This document shows, piece by piece, positions 13,301 through 24,481 of a DNA stretch of 64,000 nucleotides. The number at the start of each line of letters is the position of its first letter. Within the stretch, counting starts at the first letter, position 1. Below the pieces are notes generated by a model. That model had not been told where the DNA came from. It worked only from the letters and a program-made list of their open reading frames with translations, and did no database searches. A program made the position numbers and the translations under genes. Source of the DNA: Lagopus muta (taxonomy: Eukaryota > Chordata > Aves > Galliformes > Phasianidae). The stretch lies in the NCBI RefSeq assembly GCF_023343835.1, contig NC_064447.1:14199501-14263500 (forward strand). Reading direction: 5' to 3'.

Positions 13301-16300
13301 AACTAAGCTAACAAGTTGGTTTCTTGCCTGCTTTAATTCATTCTTTGCCCAGATCCGCAGCAAACCCCCAACCCCTCCCCCAGGCACAGCAGTGCCAGCC
13401 CACAGGAGCAGGACAGGACCAGCAGCACTGCCTGCCTGCAGCAGGGACAGCCCTGCCCTTCTTCCCTCACCAGTTACCAAAAGTCACTGAGCACAAGCCT
13501 GGCCTCTCCCAAATTTGCTTCAGTGGGATTCATCAATTAAAGTCTCACATCTTCATGAAACTGGGCTTTAAGTAAAGAAGTGACAGCACCACACCGCACA
13601 TTTCTAAGCTTGGGGGACAAACAAGTTGTACATGACAAACATCACAGAGCACACTGACAAAAGACACTCACTGCCAGGAGAAAGGCAGAGCACACCACAC
13701 ATGAAGCATCTTAGGGCACAGCCAACTTCAAGGCAGCATCTGATTTTCAGCTTTCAGCACAGTAGTTGCTATGCGACCACAGCCCCGCTGCAGAAGGCAG
13801 AGGCTCTCCTCTCAGGAGCAGCCGCGGCAATGGCAGCTCTCACTGATCACTGCAGCTATTCCCAGCACCAATCCAGATGACAGCACTCGCTGACACTGAC
13901 TCTTCAACACCACCAAACTACATCAAGAACCACGATATTACTTTACGACTCCAAGTCAGAGCAGAGCACCTTTACAGCACCAAGGAATGACCGTCAGTGC
14001 TCTGCTCCCCTGCTACCTCCATGGCACCTGTTAAATGACACCACACTTACTTGTGCTATTCATAGATACTAATGCAACCAGATTAAACATACAAACCTCA
14101 CTACATCAGTGTTGTATTACAAGCACGAGTTCAAAAGCTCCCCTTTTCCTAAATAATGCTGTCATTCTCTTCTGTGCTAGCTATTAGCTTGTAAAGGGCC
14201 AGGTGGGAGTGGAGAACGTTTCCCAAGTCAGATTCAGAATGCCATCTTTTCCCACAAAGGGTCTTTCCTACATCTGCTCACTCTGTGACGTCTGCAGGGC
14301 TGCTGCACAAAACCAACACGGACAACCCAGCCTAGGAAGGCCTAGAGGTGAAGGTCTAAGACTAAAACAAAGGCCTGCTGCAAACAATCCTACACGTACC
14401 CATTGTGCAACCCAGTCAGGATGACACCATAAATGCTCAGCATGCATTACAACTCCTTTATTTCACCAAAAAAACTTCATCTGCTAATTTCATCAGGCCG
14501 TGCATTCCATTCATCCCAACTTTTTCTGCTATGCTCCATTTAACAGCCAAGCCAAACAACAGCACTGTCTTTGAGAAGGTTTCAGCAGACATTTGTACAG
14601 CACTCAGCCATGCGATGCCACATTACAGTGGACTTTACAATGAATCAGAATTGCATCAAATCACCACTAATCTTCAATTGAAACACAACAAGAGCAAACA
14701 AAAGTTTTGAAGGACTGTTACTTACATTTCAGACTGCTTTTTGAAAGGTAACAAGGTAAATCTTAGGAGGGGAGGCACTTAACAGGCCTCCTTTTTCCAA
14801 TCAGCCATTCGATTTGAATGGCCATTACCAATACATCAGGAAGAAACATTCCCAAGACTCAGATGGCTTTCATTGACTTGATGCCCTCAGCACAATGCCA
14901 GCACCTTCAGGAAATCTAAAACTGCTTGCAAATGTCTGAATTAATTCAGATGATTCCTTCATTGAGCAAACTGCAAAGAACTGACGCACACAACCCCCCT
15001 TGCAGAGCATTAGGCAGGCTCCTACCTGACATATGGACATCTTGGCTTTCAGATTTTCAGTGTGTTGCCATTCAAAGAAAAGCCAGAAGTTTGAAAGCAA
15101 TAAAAATGACACTGAACAAAACGTGGAGAATTCTACTACCTGAAGGGAGCTATTTCAAAATCCTCCTCCTCTCGGCATGCTGTTATTATCCTTGTCTCAG
15201 ATAAGGCAAAGTCTGCATAGCTAACCGAAGTAACCTTTGCTATGGATGACATGACAAACACCTCTTTAGACAGAAACACTTTATCACCTGATTTTCTTTT
15301 CCCTTCCTCCTTACACCTGCAGAAAATGCCAATAGCCACCCAGGAAAAGGAGCTCTTACCAACCTCAGGAGCACCACGCAAAGTACTGACACACACGCTT
15401 GTGCTTTGTCTTTCTGAAGACAAGAGGCAGCAATTAGTTGTTTGTCAGAAAGGAATTCCTGCCTAAACCTGAATTGCCTTCCATGGCCTCAATCAGTCTC
15501 ACACTTTGACAAAAATAAGAGGACAAAAAATTCATCAGTAGTGAAAAAAAAAAAACCGCACACAAGTTATTCAGCTACTTACTGGATCCTTATAGACAGG
15601 AATTGAAACGCTTCAACCCCCTCAACTGAACTCAGCCATGACAATCCCAATTCTCACCCTACAACATTATAGGTCCTCCATGGGAGGAGCAGGCAGGGTG
15701 AAAGCCTGGGACACGTGCACAGCCACTGCTTTGGAAAAACCACCAGCTCTTCTCCACATCAGCTCATCTCCAGAGACAAGGACAACAAAGACAGCAAACG
15801 GCAACCCTCTACTGACCTTTTCCCAGGAGACAACCAAATCTTTGCCCTCCCTCCTAAAGACCCACAAACAGAAGCCAGTTTCACAGCTACAGGTGTTCTG
15901 TGGACACGTAACCCTGACATCATCATGTCCTGTGCATGCATTCAAGAAGAATTATCAGCTGCTTCATTTCACAACTGGGTATGTACCAGCAATTCTTGGC
16001 AAACAATCTCAATCCTCCCATTTGTCCCTAAAAAGACTAGAAGCCTCTCTTACAACCTGTATCAATGTTTTTTCTAACCATTCTATCCCATGCCCCTCCT
16101 AAATACTTCTACACTGTGCTTCAAGTGAGCTTCTTTAGCTGCTCACATTCACTGTGAAGTCAGGACTGGCAGAGGTTACACATCCCAAGGCAGGAGCATC
16201 TGCAGTAACACTGGATTCCCACAAAATCCAGCATCCTCCAAACACCACGGCTCCAATCTCCACCTTCTTCTCAACACCTGCCCTGCCCACCTCAGCACTG

Positions 16301-19300
16301 CCGATCAGGCATCAAGTTTAAAACCACGAGCTCAGGGCCAGCTTTACACTGCTGTCCTTAATCCACTGCCCAACAAGTCCTCCCTGATGTCAAAGAACTG
16401 CCCACAAAACAGCACACTGCTCCAATTTAATAAGGATTAGCTAAGGGCTGGGAATGGCTGGGAAGTGGTCAGAGAACAAGACTGGTTTGAAGTTGCAGTG
16501 TTAAAGTTTCCAACCTGCAGAAGGCAAGATCTTCAGGTGAAAAACAGATTAGTTCAATCATAGCATATGCTGTGCTTTCATGGTAATGTGTCTGGAAAAT
16601 CTGGGTAACTAATTATACTGCAAAGGTAATACACAGTTGTTAAGTGTATATATACATATATACACACACATATGTACACATTTATATTTACACTACTGCT
16701 GCTAGATGTTGGTTCTTACAGTTAATTCCTGCCCAATACAGTGCAATCTCACGTGCTACACCTTCCCTTCAATTGAGGCTGCAGATTTGTTCTTTTTTTT
16801 TTTTCCCCAAACCAAAGCAGACCACAATCATTTAAAGCATGAGAAGATTACCTATCATGGTATCTCAAATCATCAGAAGTACCTGTAGCATGGAAACCAA
16901 AATATCAGTATCTCTTCCTCCCACCACTTATAGGTACACAAACGAATACACTGCTTTTGAAGAGACAAATTAATTATGCAAGGAATTTATACACACAACC
17001 TTCATTGGTGGTGTTTTTGGGAACCTTGATCTTGCAGCTGATGCTGTAAGCTCTCAAGTAAGACTTGGGTAAGGTTCACAGGAAAGAAGGCAAGCACCAG
17101 CATTTTGCCCCAAGAGCTCCTTCACCCCAATTTCTCATTCCCATTCACAGCTGAAGAATCTCTAGGAAGAAGAACAGCCCATGGGATAAAAGTCTGATCT
17201 GTGAGAACAGGATCTGCCCTGCTGAAAGCCGATACCTGAAAGTCTACTATCCAACTTTCCTACCACTCTCATAACAGAGAAATCTCAGGGTACAAAAGTA
17301 ACCCTGAAACACTTCACACTGCTGCTGAATCACTGCAGCACCTCTAAGGAAACTTCTCTGAGAGCAGCATTGGAGAACGTGCCGCTTTGGACCAGCACCT
17401 CACCCCAGAACCAAATACAGAATACAGCTCCCTGAGACGGCCCGCTTCCTCACCACTCTGCCCAAGCAGTGCCAGGCCCAACACCTCCTTACTACAAGTT
17501 ATGCTTAAACTACACAGGCAGGCTGCAACAGCTCTCATGACACGCTTCCAACAGCTCCAACTATAAAGCTGTGTCTTTTATAACTGCAGTACAACAAAAA
17601 CACAACAACAGAAGTGACAAACCTATTGCAAATTGTATCCAGCACCATATCAAGCTCCAGATACAAGGCATGCACACTAAACAGCTAGGCAGGTCCAAAG
17701 CCAAACCCCAAACACCTCTGGCGCTCCACGCACCGTACATCTACTGCAGAAATAGTTCGAATGAGATCAGAGAACAAAGGAGCCCTCTAGGAGGACTGCG
17801 TTAGCTGTGGCCAACTGTGGACCCTTACAGGCAGAGAAAGCAGACCCAGCCTGAGAACAACGCCTCACACGGGACATTCCTGCAGGCCAAGAGTCAGGGC
17901 TGGCTTCTCACTTCACAAACAGTCACAAAGTCATAGGGAGAAACAAAAGAGAAAAGGCAACCTAGCAGCTCTAGCTGGACAATTAGTAGGTACCTGGATC
18001 AGAAGTTAGAACAAGAGATAAAGGGATAGGTAAACATATTTAATTCTTGAAAGCAAGAAGAAAGGTGAAATGACAGACCACTCCCAAGAAAACTGCATCA
18101 TGATTAAAACCCCTGTACAAGCAAGACTTTTCTCAGCTTCAAGTGATCTGACTCTCTACTTTGCATATGATTCGAAATTTGCTTTTGTCTGCATGCACGG
18201 CAGTCAAACACACTGCATGCAATACCAAACCACAGGCTACAAACAGAAGCAGGCCTCGCTCTGACAGAACTCCCAGTAAACATCAAGCCAAAGCAGCTCA
18301 AAAGCAACAATTTTCCCAAGACTAGGAACTAGAGAACTCAGGCACCAGCCCTGCTGCCTCCGTCCAGCTGAGCAGACTGCAATCATCACAAATGTAAAAC
18401 TGAACACACCTGTGAAAAATGCTACCACCTATTCAAGTTATACGGGAAAATAAGAATAGTTTTGAGCCCCCGTTCCTTTGCATTTGCAAGGACTTCATAC
18501 AGCAGAGACGACAGAAGCGCCTCCTCTGACATTAACATACATACCCTTGATTCCAATTCCCAGGTTTCTGGAGAGGCAGCTGAATTAAGGTCAAGTATGA
18601 AAATCCAAGTCAAAAAGAGAGAGAGAAAGCACCTGAATTAGAATGCAAAGCTTTAGTGCAGCAAAGCAGAAGTGTCAGATTATGATGCAGTATGTTTGTC
18701 TGCAAAAATTACCGCTGAAGAGCATTTCTCAAATACCCTTCCTTCAGCCACACAACACTAAAAGTGATAATGATCTTGGCCTGATGCACTCGGGTAGCAC
18801 ACCTAATGCTCCACAGGCTCAGAACAGCTGAAGTACTTCATTCTCCCAGTTGCTCAAACCTGGAGCAGGTCAGGTCGTGTGGTCCCTCAGAGGTGGGAGT
18901 CAGCTAGATCTGTCCTCAGCTCTCATCTCTAGTAGGTCAGCCCTCGTATTCACAACAGTCACAGCACATCCCAGTACCCTCCCTTCCCACTCAGTGAATA
19001 AATTAATCACTCTGTTTCTAGCTAGCAGCATCTTCAACATCTTGCTTTTCCTACTTTCTACAGTAATTGCTATGGACCACACCAGGGGAACAATAAAAGC
19101 CTTCCTTCCTCTACCACCTCCTTTTTTTTTTTTTTCTAGCACATTTGGAAATACAGCCTCAAACATGAGAGACAAATATAGAACACACCATCAGGGCACA
19201 CCTTCATCTGCAAACACTGTGAAGCCATACTTAAAAGCATGAGCTGCATCATTCATCCTGATGAAGACACTGGGAACATGACAATTCCACAGACTCTGTC

Positions 19301-21147
19301 TGCTGCAATTCCACAGTAGTTCCACAAAATGGAACGTTTTTGAACAAGGAATTCAAGCCAGTCTTGCTAGAACCTGCCATTGCCATCCTGCTTCCTAACT
19401 GCCTTCTCAAAAGAGAAATCTCTTCATTATGGGCATATGCCAGGAACCGTTCCACAGAGGTCACTACAAGCACCTCACACACACCTCCTTTCCTCCTTTT
19501 TCTGCTGACCACCATCTCTCCAGCACAGTGCTCAAGGCTGGACAGATCAAAATGATTCTCCACCATCAGAGAAGCAGCCCTTCCTGCAAGGTGCACAACT
19601 GGGAGATTGTGAAATAACTCCAAAACCCATTACTTATTATTTTAAGAAAAGCCCATTCAATTATTCCTAACTTTACAACTCTCATGCATGAGGCTGTGTG
19701 CAGTGGTGAGCTGAAAGAGCTGCCAAGGCCTAAAGCAGAGTCCGTAATTTATTCCAAAAGTCACCAACGACCGCCAGTCTCAACATAGGAAATCAAAACA
19801 ATTTCCCGTGGGATACACAAGGGAAAAAGTCACAATAAGCAAAGGCTGTTTCAAAAGAGCGATTTGCTTAGCATGACTTTCCATTCTGACAGGTCAGGTT
19901 TGTGACAGCATCACAAAAGTTACCTCCATATCTCTGAGCTTTGTAGGATACATGGCATAGTTTTGATAGCAGAGGAACTTTCATTAAAAAAAAAAAAAAA
20001 AAAAAAAAAAAAGCTGGGTCACTTTGAGAACACTTGGTGCCCACACTGACACCTGCCTTGAAACAGAAAAGCTAACAACATTTCAGGAAAGGAACAGACA
20101 TCAAAAAGGAAAAGGTTGCTGCCCAGAACTCCGCCGTCCTAACTCATGGCCTGATGATAAGTCAGCGTCACTGGGAAATTTTTCACATATTTCATAAATG
20201 AGAAAACTGTCACCAAGCCTCAAAGAAAATACAAGTTTGACCAAGGGCTTCCCAGTGCTTTCATTTTTCCCAGAACTTTATTGTAGAAGGACCAACCTCA
20301 AGGAAGGCTGACAGAAGCAGTAACTCATGAACAACTCTGAAGTTGCCATGGGAAGAAAATAAATGGGGAAAAACGTAGGTCCAAAGCAAAGCAACTGTGG
20401 GATCCACACCCTGTTTTGCTACTTCCCGTGGCACAGCAGCCAAAGCGCTGAGCTTCACTGCTCCCCCTCGCACTGCTGCCATGCCTGCCCTGCCGCTCCG
20501 TGCTGCACCACCACAACCGAACCTCAGCACAAACCTGAGCCGAGCTCAGCAGAATTCCCAATACAATTTTATGTTCCGAAGCACCAATAGAGCACAAAGA
20601 AATAACTGAGGCGACTGCTACCTATCAGAACGAATAAACCTTCCTGCGGCAATCGGTGAGATCGGGAGAACACAGCGGCCGTGCGCGTCTTAAGATGAAC
20701 AGGAAGATACGGGCCCGAAGGCGGCCAGCATTACCAAACGCAGAGCCGAGCAGCCGGGACCGCATTCCCACCGAGGAAAGCGCCGCCCGCGGCCCGGGCA
20801 CGGAGCCCCGCTGCGACTCACGGGCGGAACAGGGGAAAGTACACCGAGATCGCACGGTTCACACAGCCGGCCGCTACGGAAGAGCCGCGAGGTGCAGAAC
20901 GAGCGATCCCGGGAGCCGCAGCCGCCCGAAGCAGGGCAGCGCGGCCACGGCCACGGCACGGCCGCGCCCCGCAGCCCCCGCGCCCGGGCCGCCCCCGCCG
21001 CGAAGCCTCCCGCGCCTCACCTGCGCCCGCCGGCGGAAGCGGGGCGGCCCCGCCGCTCCCCAGGAGCAGCGACAGCAGGACGGCGAGCCCGGCCGGGCCG
21101 ACCCCCCGCCTCCGGGCCGCCGGGCCGAGCCCCTCGTGCCGCCGCAT
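1191..21147 (-). CDS. LMTK2: LMTK2, lemur tyrosine kinase 2 (5' part, exons 1-7; 3' end outside window)
   Basis: LMTK2 is a membrane-anchored kinase of the lemur family, known as a Ser/Thr kinase despite its name, linked to endosomal trafficking and PP1 regulation. CDS pieces on the minus strand are 21147-21021, 11850-11726, 10856-10712, 9519-9446, 8995-8877, 7536-7449 and 1324-1191. They total 812 nt (270 codons plus 2 nt) with consistent phases and GT-AG introns. Seen in the product: a hydrophobic N-terminus (about residues 18-32), a transmembrane helix (about 54-71) followed by Cys72, Cys75 and Cys76, an acidic segment with motif [12 protein letters not shown], the glycine loop IGNGWFG (150-156), the ATP-site lysine in VIVK (Lys175), and the lobe hinge near VFEFCDL (about 220-226). 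The sequence closely follows mammalian LMTK2 as I remember it. Exon 8 and the long C-terminal tail lie before position 1. The start is the ATG at 21147-21145, which has a purine at -3 and precedes the hydrophobic segment. Confidence 0.96.
1325..7448 (-). other. LMTK2: LMTK2 intron 6
   Basis: This intron of about 6.1 kb separates two well-supported exons. Reading frames on both strands are short and match nothing I recognise. There is a short tandem repeat near 3105-3130 (two copies of GCTGTCCACAAG). Nothing else stands out. Confidence 0.8.
7449..7536 (-). CDS. LMTK2: LMTK2 exon 6 (N-lobe strands 4-5 and hinge)
   Basis: The exon is 88 nt, phase 2 in and phase 0 out. The acceptor is CACTGCAG|CATTCT and the donor is CTTG|GTAAGT. 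It encodes [18 protein letters not shown] and [11 protein letters not shown], ending at the hinge between the lobes. Confidence 0.97.
8877..8995 (-). CDS. LMTK2: LMTK2 exon 5 (VIVK lysine, alpha-C helix)
   Basis: The exon is 119 nt (39 codons plus 2 nt). The acceptor is TTTTTCAG|GTTCTG and the donor is ACTA|GTAAGT. It encodes [20 protein letters not shown] and the following helix with KEQEQFL. Lys175 in VIVK is the expected ATP-contacting lysine. Confidence 0.97.
9446..9519 (-). CDS. LMTK2: LMTK2 exon 4 (glycine-rich loop)
   Basis: The exon is 74 nt, phase 1 in and phase 0 out. The acceptor is TTGACAG|ATGGAT and the donor is AAAG|GTGAGA. It encodes [20 protein letters not shown] plus K, the start of the kinase domain including the nucleotide-binding loop GNGWFG. 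Confidence 0.97.
10712..10856 (-). CDS. LMTK2: LMTK2 exon 3 (acidic juxtamembrane segment)
   Basis: The exon is 145 nt (48 codons plus 1 nt). The acceptor is TTTCAG|GAATTT and the donor is GCAG|GTAAGA. It encodes [32 protein letters not shown] and a Pro/Ser-rich end. This is the conserved linker between the membrane helix and the kinase domain. Confidence 0.97.
11726..11850 (-). CDS. LMTK2: LMTK2 exon 2 (transmembrane helix)
   Basis: The exon is 125 nt, entered in phase 1 and left in phase 0. The acceptor is TTTCCAG|GGCAAG and the donor is CAAG|GTAGGA. It encodes AAAEVSSS, then a helix of Phe, Ala, Ile, Leu and Val (residues 54-71), then [14 protein letters not shown]. The helix and the [14 protein letters not shown] block are diagnostic for LMTK2. 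Confidence 0.97.
16645..16680. repeat. TA/CA dinucleotide microsatellite
   Basis: Alternating purine-pyrimidine sequence mixes TATA and CACA units (for example TATATATACATATATACACA), interrupted near the end. It lies within LMTK2 intron 1 and is probably length-polymorphic. Confidence 0.8.
19986..20012. repeat. Poly(A) tract of 27 bases
   Basis: An uninterrupted run of 27 adenines sits in LMTK2 intron 1. No retroposed gene is recognisable on its 5' side, so it is listed as a simple repeat. Confidence 0.9.
21021..21147 (-). CDS. LMTK2: LMTK2 coding exon 1
   Basis: This piece holds 127 nt (42 codons plus 1 nt). It encodes an Arg-rich start followed by a Leu-rich hydrophobic stretch ending [12 protein letters not shown], which resembles the mammalian LMTK2 N-terminus. 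The donor on the minus strand reads GCAG|GTGAGG. It lies inside the CpG island. Reading on past the donor gives only GC-rich filler. Confidence 0.93.
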
Positions 21148-21198
21148 GTCCTCCGCCGCCGGCCCGCGGCTCAGCGCTGATCGAGGGGCTGGAGGCTC

Positions 21199-21267
21199 TC
21201 AGCGTCTCCGAGGAGCTCCTGCGGCAGCCGCTGTCCCCCGCCTCCACGGCGCGGCCCTCCGCGGCAT
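21199..21267 (-). other. Upstream ORF 2 in the LMTK2 leader (22 codons)
   Basis: An ATG at 21267-21265 opens a 22-codon, Arg/Ala-rich frame that stops about 50 nt before the LMTK2 start codon. It would allow reinitiation control. Its peptide shows no recognisable feature. Confidence 0.45.
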
Positions 21268-21284
21268 CGGCGTCCGCGCTCCGC

Positions 21285-21320
21285 TCACACGGCCCCTCCG
21301 GCCGTCGCCGCCGCCGCCAT
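21285..21320 (-). other. Upstream ORF 1 in the LMTK2 leader (11 codons)
   Basis: An ATG at 21320-21318, which is itself the ATG of the YY1 element, opens a frame of 11 codons (MAAAATAGGAV) ending at a TGA. It lies in the mRNA only if transcription starts upstream of 21320. Confidence 0.45.
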
Positions 21321-21640
21321 CTTCCGGGCTACCTGACCGAGAGGGGCGGGCGCTTCGCCGACCGACGGCCGGCCGCGCCAATCGACGCGCGCGACGCGCT
21401 TGGGGGGCGGGACCGCTGGTCGGGACGGAGCCGATCCGAGATTGACGTCCAGATCAGCCAATCGCGCCGTACGGGTCGAGTCGGGCCGGGCGCGGGCTGC
21501 GGCGCAAGAACGGTGCGGAGCGCTCGGCAATCGACGCGCACGAGCGACGCCGAGAGGGGGCGGGGCTTGCCACGGACTGAAGGAGCCCCGCACCAATCGG
21601 CCGGCAGCGCGGGCCCGGGGGCGGGGCAGCGGGAGGAGGC
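21313..21640 (-). promoter_or_regulatory. LMTK2: LMTK2 promoter (ETS/YY1, CCAAT and GC boxes)
   Basis: Reading toward LMTK2, 21327-21313 is CCGGAAGATGGCGGC, a joined ETS and YY1 element typically found at or just after the start site of TATA-less promoters. CCAAT boxes, all in plus orientation, are at 21378-21382, 21458-21462 and 21593-21597, with another at 21732-21736. A TGACGTC half-CRE lies at 21443-21449. GC boxes are at 21556-21566 and 21620-21626. I see no TATA box. I infer a start site near 21320-21360. Confidence 0.75.
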
Positions 21641-21802
21641 TGTCTGAGCCGTGCGCGGGACGGAGTGCGGTGCTGCCGGGTTGGCTGTGCGGGGCGCCGT
21701 GCGTCCGACGCGAGGACGCTGGCTGCGTTACCCAATGACCCGCATTTTCTGATGTGTTCGAATTAGCTTTCCTTCCACCAGAAATATCTGAGTTCAATCA
21801 TA

Positions 21803-22210
21803 ATGTGGGAGACGATCTTCCTTTGTTTTAGCCCGCTCCTGCTAATGCGTTGTGCTGCTCACTCCGTAAAAGCATCAGGTAGCAATAAGCAGCTCAGAGG
21901 CGTTCCTTGCCTGCTGGCCCTACACGTTTCGGACTGGAAGGCCCCTTGCCTTTCACATCAGCGCAGTGTGCCATGCATGACACATCATTATTGTTGTTTT
22001 TCTCAGGCACAAATAGATAATATCTCAGTTCAGATAGTCTTCTGCAGAAGACTGGTGACAAGCATGCAGCCAGCTCTTTACCTATCTCTACTCATCTACT
22101 GGAAACTTCGAAGACAAGTTTTTTGCTTCTTGGCTCTACCCAGCCTTCCTGCTGAGGTGGATGTCGGGACTGCAGCCGCTGGTTTGCACCATGGCCACTA
22201 TTTCCAGTGA
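21803..22210 (+). other. 135-codon open frame beside the LMTK2 promoter, probably non-coding
   Basis: An ATG-initiated plus-strand frame starts just beyond the CpG island, in the direction opposite to LMTK2. The product is rich in Cys, Leu and His and has no recognisable domain or signal peptide. It could lie in a divergent non-coding transcript from the same island. I do not consider it an established gene. Confidence 0.15.
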
Positions 22211-24455
22211 TGGTTACCCAGCCTCGCTGTGTTGTTGTGGGCACATCTTGGCTCTAAGACAGTTCTGACACCAGCTTCATGCAAATTCCTCAAGCAGCTA
22301 CAGACTGAAAGCTTAAAACTTCATTTGTGGCCTGTCAGCAGGTTTGCAGCATAAGGGTGTTCTCATTTCAACAGCAAGAACAATTCAGTGCATTTTAAAC
22401 ACAGCAGACCGCCTCATTTCAGAGCCCGCCCTATCCTAATTGAATGCTAAGCCTTTGATGTAATTTACTGATAACACAACATGTTGTAATACCATCTGGG
22501 AAGTTACCGTATCATTAAAGGACTTGTCAGAGCACTATTCTGTAATGACAGTACACGTAAGGTGAGCTGTGAATTAGTCACTGGCGGAATAAGAAGCTAT
22601 ATAACCAGCTCTTCAATTCCCTGTTCTGCATTACTCACAGGTACTGCTGAGCTCCAAACACCCCATGAGCATCCTAAACTCAGCGACACAAAGCCTGATC
22701 TCCGACAGCCTGTTACCATTCCCCCATCTGCAGCTTAACATTTGCAGCAGCTCTCGGATACTAACGGGATGAGCAACCCGCCAACAAGTAATGCAAAAGG
22801 TGCTCACACAGAAAATATATTTACTTAAATAAAACAAAACTCTTCCTGTACACAAGATGGGATGTATTACCACATCACAGCCTCATGTTTCTTGATTATG
22901 CGCTGTTAGCACTGCCAAATTACTGGAGCTGCTGTTCTGTGTGGGAGGTGTTAAAACCTTTTTTTAGACAGAGATAATTGGATCAACTAAAGGATGTTGA
23001 TGGTTTTATTCTCAGTCGATGTTCTTAAATATTTTTGCTAACATCATTGGTGCAGAAGGAATACTGTCTAGCAGACTGAGCAAGTTGCCAGAGGGTGTTA
23101 GAGGTCTTCACCATAGCTGTGAATAAAGCCCCAAAAGATTCACAACTTCCTTACTGTGAAACAGAACTGAGCACCAGCCACACAGCTGAGAACAGAATGA
23201 AGCCTTTACTGCAGCTCTGTGCCCTAAGTGTGGTGGTTGGTTTCCTTATACACCAACATCAAGACATGCTCTGCCCCCCAGAAAAAAAAAAAAAAACCCT
23301 CTCATTCCATCATACAATACATTTTCCTTTGGTGTCACTGCTCTCTTTTTATACTTAACAGCAATGTGCTCCTCTGCCTGTAAACAGAGCCTTAAATGAA
23401 TGTCACTGATTTAAACCTGCACTTTCAGGTAGAAGAGACCAAGTAGAGTTCCTACATAACCAAAGGCATCCTCCTCTGTTCACTGCTGATCCAATACTCC
23501 AGCCCACAACATGATTTTATATAGCTCCCAAGGAAAGGCGGGTTTAAAATGATGAGTAATTTGCTTATTTCAGTCAAATATTTTCCCCTCGTTCTGTAAC
23601 TGTCACTCTCAAATGGGTAGAGCAGAACTCCCCGCTTCCTCCCACAAATGCTTCAGTTTGCTTACGGAGAGACAAACTCCTGAGAAATACAGCCAGGTGT
23701 ATTCTGAATCAATGACCCCAAATTCCCTTTATATGAGTTTAAAAATGTGTTAAATAGTGGCCCAGCAGCTCCTGTCATAATCCACAGAACTGCATTCTTC
23801 TCAGGAAATATTTCAGAACCAGATGTCCTGGGAGGTGCAGTCACGGTTTCATTCTGTAGACTGGGGAGCACCCACAGGAGCTCCAGGGCCCTGATGGGGA
23901 ATGGCACTGCCTGCTTTGCCTTCAGACAGGTGGAATGTGAAGAGGTCTTAACATGCAGACATGAAGGTGGATCACAGTTTTAAATAGATATTAGTAGAAT
24001 TATTTAAAAGTCTTTTATTTACTTCTGTTATTAAATTCATTTCCCTCTCATCCATTGAACCATCCTATGGAATCAATGTCATTAATCAAATGGATTTTTG
24101 TGGAAGAGTAGCTAAATACTTAATCAAAATGTCATATGAAGTGCTAATATCAGTAAAAACTTCTTATCAACAGGATTTCCTTCTGACTTAATTGAAATAC
24201 AGCCATGGGTGCACTAATTGCTTTCCCCAGGCATTACTCTCAGATGCTACTGGCAGCCAAGACACCAATTCTGCCAATTCTCGAACTCTTTTCTTTATGC
24301 CACCGACAACTGTCTAATGCTGGACCAAATCACATCTGTGATGATATATTCATGCTTTAAAGCTTCCTCTACAAATTTGTCTGTAAGACAAAAATAGGAG
24401 ACGTAGCTGAGTTGTTTCCATTAATGCAAAAAGAAATGCAAAACGATGACCTTTG

Positions 24456-24481
24456 TATAAAGGTGCTGTACAACCTTTATA
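24456..24481. repeat. Perfect 9-bp inverted repeat with 8-nt loop
   Basis: The arms TATAAAGGT (24456-24464) and ACCTTTATA (24473-24481) are exact reverse complements around the spacer GCTGTACA. The overlapping sequence CCTTTGTATAAAGG is also nearly self-complementary. Function unknown. Confidence 0.6.

Larger units (their letters stand above)
11851..21020 (-). other. LMTK2: LMTK2 intron 1
   Basis: This intron of about 9.2 kb contains a TA/CA microsatellite (16645-16680) and a 27-base A run (19986-20012). Its promoter-proximal end, above about 20640, lies in the CpG island. The reading frames in it are short and unrecognised. Confidence 0.8.
20640..21740. other. CpG island at the LMTK2 5' end
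   Basis: About 1.1 kb is very GC-rich and dense in CpG, in sharp contrast to both flanks. It contains LMTK2 exon 1, the start of intron 1 and the upstream promoter. Such islands mark broadly expressed, TATA-less promoters. Confidence 0.93.

Noticed and set aside
15638-16102. 154-codon plus-strand frame in LMTK2 intron 1
   Set aside because: No recognisable domain, antisense to the gene, and composition of ordinary intronic sequence.
20656-21797. Long Arg/Ala/Pro-rich frames on both strands across the CpG island
   Set aside because: These follow from the lack of stop codons in GC-rich DNA. Several begin at non-ATG codons, and only the exon 1 frame matches a known protein.
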